Assembly (NCBI GenBank): GCA_047619485.1
Contig: JBLHKE010000144.1
Coordinates: 1 to 12,902 of the forward strand
Source of the DNA: JBLHKE01 sp047619485
GTDB taxonomy: Bacteria > Verrucomicrobiota > Verrucomicrobiia > Verrucomicrobiales > DEV007
Direction of reading: 5' to 3'
DNA length: 12,902 nucleotides
Below are positions 6,821 through 12,902 of this stretch, in pieces; the stretch's first letter is position 1, and every line of letters begins with the position of its first letter. The notes under the pieces are model-generated. The model saw only the letters and a program-made list of their open reading frames with translations. It did no database searches and had not been told where the DNA came from. Made by a program: the position numbers and the translations under genes.

Positions 6821-6857
6821 AAAAAAAGGCACCCACCAGCGCTAGCCGATGGGTGCC
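6821..6857 (-). terminator. Rho-independent terminator of cassette 2
   Basis: On the minus strand, 26 bases after the PEP-CTERM gene 2 stop, GGCACCCA (6857-6850) pairs perfectly with TGGGTGCC (6835-6828) around a 14-base loop and is followed at once by seven T residues (6827-6821). This should end the cassette 2 transcript before the thioredoxin-fold gene. Confidence 0.9.
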
Positions 6858-6882
6858 CAACGAATAATGTGTCCCTGTTAGA

Positions 6883-7491
6883 TTAACGGCGACGACGGAA
6901 TGCGATCAGCGCGCAGCCGAGGCCAGCAAGCAATGCACCTGAAGGCTCTGGGACTGGGGTTAGGATAAGACGTCCACCGCTTGCGCTGCTAAATGAAACA
7001 CCAGGGGTGATGGAAGTGTCAGCACCTGTGAGCAACGCAGAAAGCGTCACAGTGCCACCATCGGTTCCAGTTCCTGTGTGAGCCGCAAATGTCCAAGGAT
7101 CACCTGCATCAGGAGCATCTTTGTCTGCAACCGTGAAGACGGCGTGCTCAGCGGAGCTCATGTCAGAGCCACTGAAGACCCAGATGTAAACTTGCTGGCC
7201 GTCAAACGGAGTGCCTGCAGGGTTGCTGACAGTCGTGCCGAGGCCGCCAGTCGCGGATGTCGTAGCGGTGCCAAACTCTGAGAAGACAGCATCGATATCA
7301 GCGACAGCAGGCGAAGCAGGAGCTCCGGTCAGTGTGCCGATACGCACAAGGCCAGAGGAGACAGCCGAACCGTCTGCAGAAGTGATGACCAATGGGCCAG
7401 TGCGTCCCGCGGAGAGCGTGATGATCGAAGCCTGTGCGACAGCAGCCATGCCGACTGCGACAGTGATCGAAAGAGATAGTGTTTTAATCAT
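6883..7491 (-). CDS. Exported PEP-CTERM protein 2
   Basis: A 202-residue protein with a signal peptide (MIKTLSLSITVAVGMAAVAQA), a Gly/Ala/Thr/Ser-rich body, and a C-terminal VPEPSG (180-185), hydrophobic segment (ALLAGLGCALIAF) and four arginines. These are the PEP-CTERM sorting signal, implying exosortase processing by an enzyme encoded elsewhere. The segment QQVYIWVFSG, then AGDPW...GGTVTL, resembles the corresponding part of the PEP-CTERM protein at 1421-2110, so the two are probably distant paralogues. It is the second gene of cassette 2, 105 bp after the TIGR02597-like gene, with a strong hairpin in that gap and a terminator after its stop. No Shine-Dalgarno is visible. Its specific role is unknown. 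Confidence 0.88.
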   Translation of the reverse strand: MIKTLSLSITVAVGMAAVAQASIITLSAGRTGPLVITSADGSAVSSGLVRIGTLTGAPASPAVADIDAVFSEFGTATTSATGGLGTTVSNPAGTPFDGQQVYIWVFSGSDMSSAEHAVFTVADKDAPDAGDPWTFAAHTGTGTDGGTVTLSALLTGADTSITPGVSFSSASGGRLILTPVPEPSGALLAGLGCALIAFRRRR

Positions 7492-7546
7492 AATGTGTTG
7501 AGGTGGGATGTATTCGTTTTGCTTAGGATAATTTCGGGTTTGGGAT

Positions 7547-7583
7547 AACTCCTGCTGGGGCGGTTCAGACCCCAGCAGGAGTT
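7547..7583. promoter_or_regulatory. 14-bp perfect hairpin between the two genes of cassette 2
   Basis: AACTCCTGCTGGGG (7547-7560) is the exact reverse complement of CCCCAGCAGGAGTT (7570-7583), with a 9-base loop. It begins 13 bases after the stop of the upstream gene on the minus strand. No T-tract follows on that strand (ATCCCAAACCC), so it is not a standard terminator. Such hairpins often protect the 3' end of the upstream message or set unequal expression of two cotranscribed genes; that role is inferred. Confidence 0.75.
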
Positions 7584-7596
7584 AAAAGTGTTCTAT

Positions 7597-8679
7597 TTAG
7601 TCTGCGATAACTTCCGCAGGAACCGTCCAGACGAACGGAGTGCCTGTGAGGTTAGCTTTACGGTTGAGAAGGAAGCCCTTGCCATTGTCGAGCACAACGT
7701 CGTCTTTCACTTCGAAAGCAGCATTGATCCAACCTTCAAAATCGACGGTGTCGTCGTAGAAGTAGACAAAGAACGACACGATGTCTGTGTTCGCGTCATA
7801 CTCGTTGACGATGATCTCATCAGCAACGGCTGGGGAGTCACCTGGGTCAACACTGTTGACGGTGTCTGCTGCGTTGAACAGACCAGAAGTGCCGAGGGTG
7901 AAGACAGGGGCGTCATTGTCGTCAGACCCAACTGCACGCGGGTTTGCGAGTGCATTGTAGCCTGCGTTGATGTCCAACTTAGTCGGACCAGTCTTGACGT
8001 GTCCGGCACGGGTGAATGAGACATTACCAGCAACTTTACGCTGCACGTAAACTGCCTGCTGTGGCTCAATCGGAGTATTCTGGCGCTCGTTGAACGCAGC
8101 ATCGATCCAACCTTCAAAGCCAGCTGTGTCATCATAGAAGAAGACTTGGCTGAGGCCGTTCGAGAAGAGGCTAACCTCATCTGCGGAAGCGGCCTGATCT
8201 CCTGGATCAAGACCAGCTTCGTTAGCATAGCCGAAAAGGTCACCGATCGTGACGTGCTTACGGATAGCAAACTTGGCGGTGCCACCAGCTGCCGAGAGGT
8301 CTCGGTCGAGTGTCAGAGTATCGTCATCACTAGCCGTGATGTTCGCCCATGCACCAGCTTCTGCACCGTCAGTGATCTCGACGTAGTAAGCGATGTATGC
8401 AGGCTCGGTTGCACCACCCGGATTCTCACCATAACTTTGACCAGCAAAAGCGCCGGTAGCGGTCAGAGCAGAGTCGGTGATCGACTCAGCAGCGGAGGCC
8501 ACATCGATCGGGTTGATGAGTCCAGCACAGACGAGGCTGTAACGTGAACCGTTCGCATCCGCCCCAAGAACTTGGAGGGTGTGAAAGCCAACCGGAGGGG
8601 TGGCCGTGCTTTGAGCATTTGCTGCTGCGCCCATCAGGGAAGCAGCGGCAAGTGCGTAGATCGTTGTTTTCATTTTCAT
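7597..8679 (-). CDS. Exported TIGR02597-like protein 2
   Basis: A 360-residue acidic protein with a signal peptide (MKMKTTIYALAAASLMGAA, cut after NAQ). The start is supported by an AAGG seven bases upstream. The opening TPPVGFHTLQVLGAD matches the KPMGYVTYTALGNSD opening of the protein at 2169-3281 in style, fitting the verrucomicrobial family I recall as TIGR02597. Inside are two repeats of about 75-80 residues. Residues 143-215 and 260-341 share DPGD.....ADE, then FYDDT..FEGWI[DN]AAF, then a final RK. Function unknown; a secreted, surface or matrix protein is likely. It is the first gene of cassette 2, with a terminal hairpin structure downstream and an AT-rich leader upstream. Confidence 0.82.
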   Translation of the reverse strand: MKMKTTIYALAAASLMGAAANAQSTATPPVGFHTLQVLGADANGSRYSLVCAGLINPIDVASAAESITDSALTATGAFAGQSYGENPGGATEPAYIAYYVEITDGAEAGAWANITASDDDTLTLDRDLSAAGGTAKFAIRKHVTIGDLFGYANEAGLDPGDQAASADEVSLFSNGLSQVFFYDDTAGFEGWIDAAFNERQNTPIEPQQAVYVQRKVAGNVSFTRAGHVKTGPTKLDINAGYNALANPRAVGSDDNDAPVFTLGTSGLFNAADTVNSVDPGDSPAVADEIIVNEYDANTDIVSFFVYFYDDTVDFEGWINAAFEVKDDVVLDNGKGFLLNRKANLTGTPFVWTVPAEVIAD

Positions 8680-8686
8680 GGTTTTA

Positions 8687-8690
8687 CCTT
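8687..8690 (-). promoter_or_regulatory. Ribosome binding site of TIGR02597-like gene 2
   Basis: AAGG on the minus strand with a seven-base spacer (TAAAACC) before the ATG at 8679. It favours this ATG over the in-frame ATG two codons later, and is the only well-placed Shine-Dalgarno-like site I found in the window. Confidence 0.5.
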
Positions 8691-8973
8691 GGGTTTTTTT
8701 AGACAGTAATATTAGGCGATTTACAATTGAAGTTATAAGGATTGGTGAGAAGACGCAACCCTTTTTCAGGATTGAGAAGGAGTTCTTGAACGAGGTGTTC
8801 GGATGTCAAATAGCGGGAAATCAGCTGAAAAATAGGGATCTTGAAGCAATGATCTCATTTTATTTCACTTTTCTTAAGGAAGTTTTTCATCTTTTTTGAG
8901 TCTCAATGCCTAAATCAGCAAGTTTTGCTTCCGAAATAATCTGTGATTTTATAAAACCAGACGACCGGCAAGC
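8691..8973. other. AT-rich gap between metG and cassette 2
   Basis: This stretch lies after the metG stop and before the cassette 2 ribosome binding site, both on the minus strand. It must hold the metG 3' end and the cassette 2 promoter. A perfect TTGACA occurs on the minus strand (8809-8804), but no TATAAT-like box follows at 16-18 bases. A small AGCAA-AAC-TTGCT hairpin near 8922-8934 has no U-tract. A 73-codon plus-strand frame from 8678 has no support and looks like chance in AT-rich sequence. Confidence 0.45.
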
Positions 8974-11049
8974 TCACTTGACGCGCTGTCCAGGCCTAGC
9001 CCCAGAGTCAGGTGAGAGCAGGTAGATGTCCTCCCCGCCTGGACCTGATGCGATTACCATCCCCTCGCTCATTCCAAACTTCATTTTCCGTGGCGCCAGG
9101 TTGGCAACCATCACCACTAGGCGCCCCACAAGGTCCTGCGCGCGGTAGGCGGACTTGATTCCGGCGAAGACGTTGCGCGTCTCATCGCCCCCGAGGCTCA
9201 AGGTTAACTGGATGAGCTTGCGCGCCTCAGGCACTTCGTCGGCAGCGACAATTCTGGCAACGCGCAGATCGACTTTAATGAAGTCATCGAAGCTGATCTC
9301 GCTCGCAAGTGGCTCATCGTTGAGGGCGTCAGCACCATCATCCCAATCGCCGGCAGACTTCGCTCCGACGGTGTTGCTTGCCGCCAGCTTTTGTTCTGCA
9401 GCAACCTCCTCTCTAGTCTCTTCGATCATTGCCTCAATCTTCTTCGGATCGACCCGCTGCATCATGTGCTTGAACTTGGAGACTGGCTTGCCGACGAGCG
9501 GCGTCTTGGACTGTTCCCAATCGGTGAGTTCCTCGCCGAACAATGCGCCAGTTCTCGCTGCGAGATCGGGCAGGACAGGTGCCAGGTAGATGGCTAGCTG
9601 GCGAAAGAGGTTGAGCGCGACCGTGCAGACCTCTTGAAGTTTTTGCGCATTGTTAGGGTCTTTGCGTAATTCCCACGGCGCATTGTTCTCAACGTAGGGA
9701 TTGGCCCGATCAGCAGTCTCGATGATGAGGCGCATCGCCTGTGCGTAGTCGCAGGACTCGTAGGCAGCAGCGATGGCGTCGCCGGTTTGCGCAGCCTGTT
9801 GGAAGAGGCCGCCGTCGTCGGGGTATGATTCACTCAAGCCGGTGTCGGCGATGAACTTCGCGGTGCGGCTGGCGAGGTTGACGACTTTGCCGACGAGGTC
9901 GGAGTTCACCTTCGCGGTGAAGTCTTCGAGGTTGAGGTCGATGTCCTCCACCTTGTTGGTGAGGCGGCTGGCGTAGTAGTAGCGCAGGTAGGAGGGGTCG
10001 AGGTGCTCGAGGTATTTCGCGGCGTTGACAAAGGTGCCGTCGCGCTTCGCCATCTTCTTGCCATCGACGGTGAGGAAGCCGTGGATGTGGATTTTTTCTG
10101 GCAATGCTAGACCAGCGGTCTTGAGCATCGCCGGCCAGAAGAGGGTGTGGAAATACTGGATGTCTTTGCCGATGAAGTGGTGGATTTCTGCACCACTGTC
10201 CGGCAGCCACCAGTCGTCGAAATTTTCGCCCTCAGCCTCACACCACTCACGGGTTGAGGAAACGTAGCCGATCGGTGCATCGAACCAGACGAACCAGTAG
10301 CTACCTGGGCTGTCAGGAATCTCGAAGCCGAAGTAAGGCGCCGCGCGCGACACGTCCCAATCGTGAAGCGGTGCGCACAGGAATTGGTTCTTGAGGTAAT
10401 TCGAGCTCTCGGGCGGAAGCGCGCCGGACTGGGTCCAGTCGTCGAGGAAGCCGTGGAGTTTCTCGACCTGCACGAAGAGGTGGTTGGCCTTGCGCACCTC
10501 GGGGGTTGAACCGGACAGGGCACTGACCGGATCGATCAGCTCCACTGGCGAATAGGTGAGGTTGCAGACGACGCAGTTGTCGCCGGACTGGGCCTTCGCG
10601 TTGCACTCCGAATTCGGGCAGGTGCCGGTGACCATGCGGTCTTGGAGGAACATCCCCTCCTCCGTATCGAACAGCTGTTCGATCTCTTTCTCAATGATCA
10701 GGTCGGCGTCGCGGAGCGCCTGCCAGATCTCGGCACACTGTGCGCGGTTGGCGTCACTATTGGTCGACCCGTAGTGGTCGAACTCGATCCCGAAGCCGGC
10801 AAAATCTCGCTGGTGGGCAGCTGCCATCTCGGCGATCACCGCCTCTTCCGACCGCCCCTCTTGGCGGGCGCGGATGGTGATGGCCGTACCGTGGGTGTCA
10901 TCGGCACAGATGTAGATGCAACGGTGGCCGCGCAACTTCTGAAAACGCACCCAGATATCAGTCTGGAGGTACTCGACGAGGTGACCTAGATGGATGTGAC
11001 CATTGGCATATGGCAGCGCGGAAGTGACGAGGATATTGCGTTTTGGCAT
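8974..11049 (-). CDS. metG: Methionyl-tRNA synthetase
   Basis: A 691-residue class I aminoacyl-tRNA synthetase that charges tRNA-Met with methionine in the cytoplasm. I chose the ATG at 11049 (MPKRNILVTSALPYANG), which matches the conserved start; a GTG 60 bases upstream would overlap the preceding stop. The HIGH motif is HLGH (20-23). A four-cysteine zinc knuckle lies at 144, 149, 159 and 162 (CPNSEC, CVVC). WFVWFDAPIGY marks the Rossmann core, and IDLNLEDF with KVVNLASRTAKFI marks the anticodon-binding helices. The C-terminal ~110 residues form an EMAP-II-like tRNA-binding domain (KVDLRVARIV, GMVIASG), usual for dimeric bacterial MetG. The KMSKS loop reads KMAKR (332-336), followed by DGTF: the catalytic lysines are kept, but both serines are replaced. 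It is the last gene of an apparent operon with the TPR gene. Confidence 0.97.
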   Translation of the reverse strand: MPKRNILVTSALPYANGHIHLGHLVEYLQTDIWVRFQKLRGHRCIYICADDTHGTAITIRARQEGRSEEAVIAEMAAAHQRDFAGFGIEFDHYGSTNSDANRAQCAEIWQALRDADLIIEKEIEQLFDTEEGMFLQDRMVTGTCPNSECNAKAQSGDNCVVCNLTYSPVELIDPVSALSGSTPEVRKANHLFVQVEKLHGFLDDWTQSGALPPESSNYLKNQFLCAPLHDWDVSRAAPYFGFEIPDSPGSYWFVWFDAPIGYVSSTREWCEAEGENFDDWWLPDSGAEIHHFIGKDIQYFHTLFWPAMLKTAGLALPEKIHIHGFLTVDGKKMAKRDGTFVNAAKYLEHLDPSYLRYYYASRLTNKVEDIDLNLEDFTAKVNSDLVGKVVNLASRTAKFIADTGLSESYPDDGGLFQQAAQTGDAIAAAYESCDYAQAMRLIIETADRANPYVENNAPWELRKDPNNAQKLQEVCTVALNLFRQLAIYLAPVLPDLAARTGALFGEELTDWEQSKTPLVGKPVSKFKHMMQRVDPKKIEAMIEETREEVAAEQKLAASNTVGAKSAGDWDDGADALNDEPLASEISFDDFIKVDLRVARIVAADEVPEARKLIQLTLSLGGDETRNVFAGIKSAYRAQDLVGRLVVMVANLAPRKMKFGMSEGMVIASGPGGEDIYLLSPDSGARPGQRVK

Positions 11050-11108
11050 GTCGTTGAATTGGGGAATGGTGGCCGGATTTCTCAGGGTGGGCGGACGCCC
11101 ACGCGGCA

Positions 11109-11453
11109 CTACTTTACGATTTTGCCACCGAGACCTAGGACAGCCGCGTTCGACTTGGCGGCCTCAGCTTCGGCAATCTGGCCGTCGCGCATGTACATCT
11201 GCGAGAGCCCCGTCCAAGCGAGTAGATCATTGGGCTCGAGCTGGGTCGCCATGAGCGCGGCACCGATGGCCTGCTTGAGCTCACCGCTCTTCATCAAGGC
11301 CATGCTGAGGGCGTGCCAGCCGTCGAAGAACTCGGGATCGAGTTCGACGCAGGCACGATATTTCTCAATCGATGCGGCGATGTCACCGACCGCCAGATCT
11401 CCACTGGCGTCATCGAAGAGATCGTCGAGCTGTTGCTGGTTCCCTTCGCTCAT
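11109..11453 (-). CDS. Small TPR protein
   Basis: A 114-residue protein made almost entirely of tetratricopeptide repeats: one at about 21-55 (AASIEKYRACVELDPEFFDGW), one at 57-90 (AIGAALMATQLEPNDLLAW), and a partial third (IAEAEAAKSNAAVLG). There is no signal peptide or membrane segment, so it is probably cytoplasmic. TPRs mediate protein contacts; the partner cannot be read from sequence. It starts 18 bp after the foldase gene and ends 59 bp before metG, so all three are probably co-transcribed. AGGG lies about 16 bases before the ATG, too far for a good ribosome binding site. Confidence 0.85.
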   Translation of the reverse strand: MSEGNQQQLDDLFDDASGDLAVGDIAASIEKYRACVELDPEFFDGWHALSMALMKSGELKQAIGAALMATQLEPNDLLAWTGLSQMYMRDGQIAEAEAAKSNAAVLGLGGKIVK

Positions 11454-11471
11454 CTTGAATGGTGTTATTCC

Positions 11472-12902
11472 CTAGAGCTTGCGCTCAGGCTCCGCCTGCT
11501 TGTAGGCGCGTTCGAGCCACTCGTCGAAGAGCGCTTTCCCGTAGCCGTAGCGCGGGTCTTTGAGTTGGTCAGCGATGGCCATCTTCTTGTTCTCGGCTGC
11601 TGGATCCTCTGCGAGATCTTTTGCTGCCACGTAGGTGAGGTAGCCTTTGTCGCCGGCGATCTTCACATCGCTGAACGTGCCCGCCACCGTCTCGGCGATG
11701 AGTGATTGGTAACCCATGAACGATGTCCCTTTCAGCTCCTCGGGCTTCGGACGCCCGACGAACTTGTAGTGGCGGGTGTATTCGATTTTGAGCTTGTCAG
11801 CCGATTCCTTAAACGACTTCTTCCCGGCCATCTCTGCTTTGATCGCGTCCGCGTCTTTCTTGAGTGCCTCCTTGAGTGCTGCCTCGGCCTTTTCAGCTTT
11901 GAGCTGCTCGGTAATCTGCTCTTTCGCCTCTTCTAGGGTGAGCTGCCTTGGCTCGACGACTTCGACCACTCGGAACAGCAGCCAATCTTCGCGACCGTCG
12001 ACCAACAATTTATCAGGCATGGAGTTGAGTTCGGCTTGCTCGGCTGCAAACACATTCTCCAAAGCTGGCGCACTACGACCTGATGGTCTCGCATCCTTAA
12101 GCCAATCGGGCGCCTCGCTACGGGTGAACAATTCGGTGACAGCGTATTCACCGGTGAATTTTTTCCCTTCGGCGGCCACCATGTAGGCCTTGCCGAGCTT
12201 CTCAAGATCGATCTCCTCGTCCGCAGCATCCGCCGTGTCGATCTGGTTCTTCACCTCGAGGTTGAACTCGCGGAGCGCCGCCTTCTTCTGCGCCTCAGTC
12301 ATCACGGGTATAGCGAGATCCTGTTTCACTTTTGCGACGGCCTCCTCAGCAAGGCTCTTGGCCTTGGCTGCGGCTTCTTCCGCTACATCCTTGGCTTTGG
12401 TCGCGGCCTCGTCCACTGCGGCGGTAGCCTCGTCCACTGCGGCGGTAGCCTCGTTGGCTTCCCCGACGATTTCCTTCGCGGCATCATTTACCTCTTCGGT
12501 AACTTCGGCTGCGGCCTCGTCCACTTCCTCTGCAAGTTCTTCGATGACGTCTTCGACAGCCGCCTCATCCTCTTGCGGGCTGCAAGCGTCGCCGGCTCCA
12601 GCCTCGGAGCCCTCTTCGGTCTCTGGTTCTGGCTCGACGGCTGGCTCCTCAACCGCTTCTGGCTCAGGCGCCACCTCAGGTTCTGGCGTTGGCGTTGGCG
12701 TTGGCGTTGGCGTTGGCGTTGGCACTGGCACTGGCACTGGCACCGGCGTTGGCGTTGGCGTTGGCGTTGGCGTTGGCGTTGGCGTTGGCGTTGGCACTGG
12801 CACTGGCACTGGCGTTGGCACGATGGACGGAACGGCAGGACTCGGCCTCGGATTGATCAGGGATGTGGGATCATTGCCTGGCGTCAACCCAGGAATTTCG
12901 AA
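11472..12902 (-). CDS. PpiD/SurA-like periplasmic foldase, C-terminal part (5' truncated by window)
   Basis: The frame is open to the window edge (EIPGLTPGNDP before the only TTG at 12887), so the true start is outside. In order: a Pro-rich head with a (Thr-Pro)/(Val-Pro) array, a Glu/Pro segment, a long Ala/Glu/Lys helical region (EEVDEAAAEVTEEVNDAAKE and on, likely coiled coil), then the folded C-terminus. That end carries WLLFRVVEVVEPRQLTLEEA, then EQITEQLKAEKAEAALKEAL and KSFKESADKL, a pattern typical of the C-terminal part of PpiC-type isomerase chaperones such as PpiD. Those proteins fold exported proteins while anchored in the inner membrane. The anchor would lie upstream, and a PPIase domain is not clearly recognisable here. 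Placement as a foldase is by pattern; the Pro and Ala-rich inserts are unusual. Confidence 0.7.
   Translation of the reverse strand, partial: FEIPGLTPGNDPTSLINPRPSPAVPSIVPTPVPVPVPTPTPTPTPTPTPTPTPVPVPVPVPTPTPTPTPTPTPEPEVAPEPEAVEEPAVEPEPETEEGSEAGAGDACSPQEDEAAVEDVIEELAEEVDEAAAEVTEEVNDAAKEIVGEANEATAAVDEATAAVDEAATKAKDVAEEAAAKAKSLAEEAVAKVKQDLAIPVMTEAQKKAALREFNLEVKNQIDTADAADEEIDLEKLGKAYMVAAEGKKFTGEYAVTELFTRSEAPDWLKDARPSGRSAPALENVFAAEQAELNSMPDKLLVDGREDWLLFRVVEVVEPRQLTLEEAKEQITEQLKAEKAEAALKEALKKDADAIKAEMAGKKSFKESADKLKIEYTRHYKFVGRPKPEELKGTSFMGYQSLIAETVAGTFSDVKIAGDKGYLTYVAAKDLAEDPAAENKKMAIADQLKDPRYGYGKALFDEWLERAYKQAEPERKL
12406..12453 (-). repeat. 21-bp tandem repeat in the helical region of the foldase gene
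   Basis: Two exact 21-bp copies (12406-12426 and 12427-12447) plus six bases of a third. They encode the repeated heptad ATAAVDE of the Ala/Glu-rich helix and look like a recent in-frame slippage duplication. Confidence 0.85.
12685..12816 (-). repeat. Hexanucleotide array encoding a (TP)/(VP) spacer
   Basis: Twenty-two hexamers in an unbroken run. On the plus strand these are six GGCGTT, three GGCACT, one GGCACC, eight GGCGTT, three GGCACT and one GGCGTT. On the coding strand GGCGTT gives Thr-Pro and GGCACT or GGCACC gives Val-Pro. The blocks form a rigid, extended proline spacer. Because units are six bases, slippage changes length in frame. Confidence 0.95.

Noticed and set aside
8804..8809. 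Perfect TTGACA on the minus strand as a cassette 2 promoter
   Set aside because: The matching -10 position reads AGAACT, with no TATAAT-like box at suitable spacing.
8678..8899. 73-codon plus-strand frame upstream of cassette 2
   Set aside because: It begins on the start codon of the opposite gene, lies in the AT-rich promoter region, and shows no family resemblance.
12685..12816. CRISPR-like regular repeat
   Set aside because: Units are contiguous six-base repeats without spacers and are translated as an in-frame Thr-Pro/Val-Pro array.

Overview
The window looks like chromosomal DNA of a member of the Verrucomicrobiota. The main reasons are two exported proteins with PEP-CTERM sorting tails, two exported proteins resembling the family I know as TIGR02597 (largely verrucomicrobial, from memory), a zinc-ribbon membrane protein of a style common in that phylum, and weak Shine-Dalgarno use. 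No rRNA, tRNA, CRISPR array or full-length transposase was seen.

Layout. Positions 1-1265 (+) hold the 3' part of a membrane protein gene (A1). Positions 3281-1421 (-) hold cassette 1, a TIGR02597-like gene followed by a PEP-CTERM gene. Positions 3628-4902 (+) hold A2, a paralogue of A1 with a different cytoplasmic N-terminus. Positions 6683-5307 (-) encode an exported thioredoxin-fold protein with a duplicated helical C-terminus. Positions 8679-6883 (-) hold cassette 2, again TIGR02597-like then PEP-CTERM, with a 14-bp hairpin between the genes and a clear terminator after them. Positions 12902-8974 (-) hold a likely operon: the C-terminal part of a PpiD/SurA-like foldase, a small TPR protein, and methionyl-tRNA synthetase (metG).

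The most unusual content is a family of small, IS-like repeats in the two convergent intergenic gaps (1266-1420 and 4903-5306). The one complete copy (4991-5147) has 11-bp perfect terminal inverted repeats, a TAA on each side that could be a 3-bp target duplication, and an internal 42-codon reading frame. A diverged copy (1285-1420) and a half copy (4903-4984) share a peptide pattern with it, and differences in one block fall mostly at third codon positions. The terminal sequence directly abuts the stop codons of A2 and of PEP-CTERM gene 1, and probably of the thioredoxin-fold gene.

How the genes may work together: each cassette probably makes two co-expressed exported proteins, one of them routed through the PEP-CTERM/exosortase pathway. 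A1 and A2 flank cassette 1 and share an extracytoplasmic domain of unknown function. The foldase and TPR genes sit with metG, a housekeeping gene. Links between these groups beyond adjacency and paralogy are inference.
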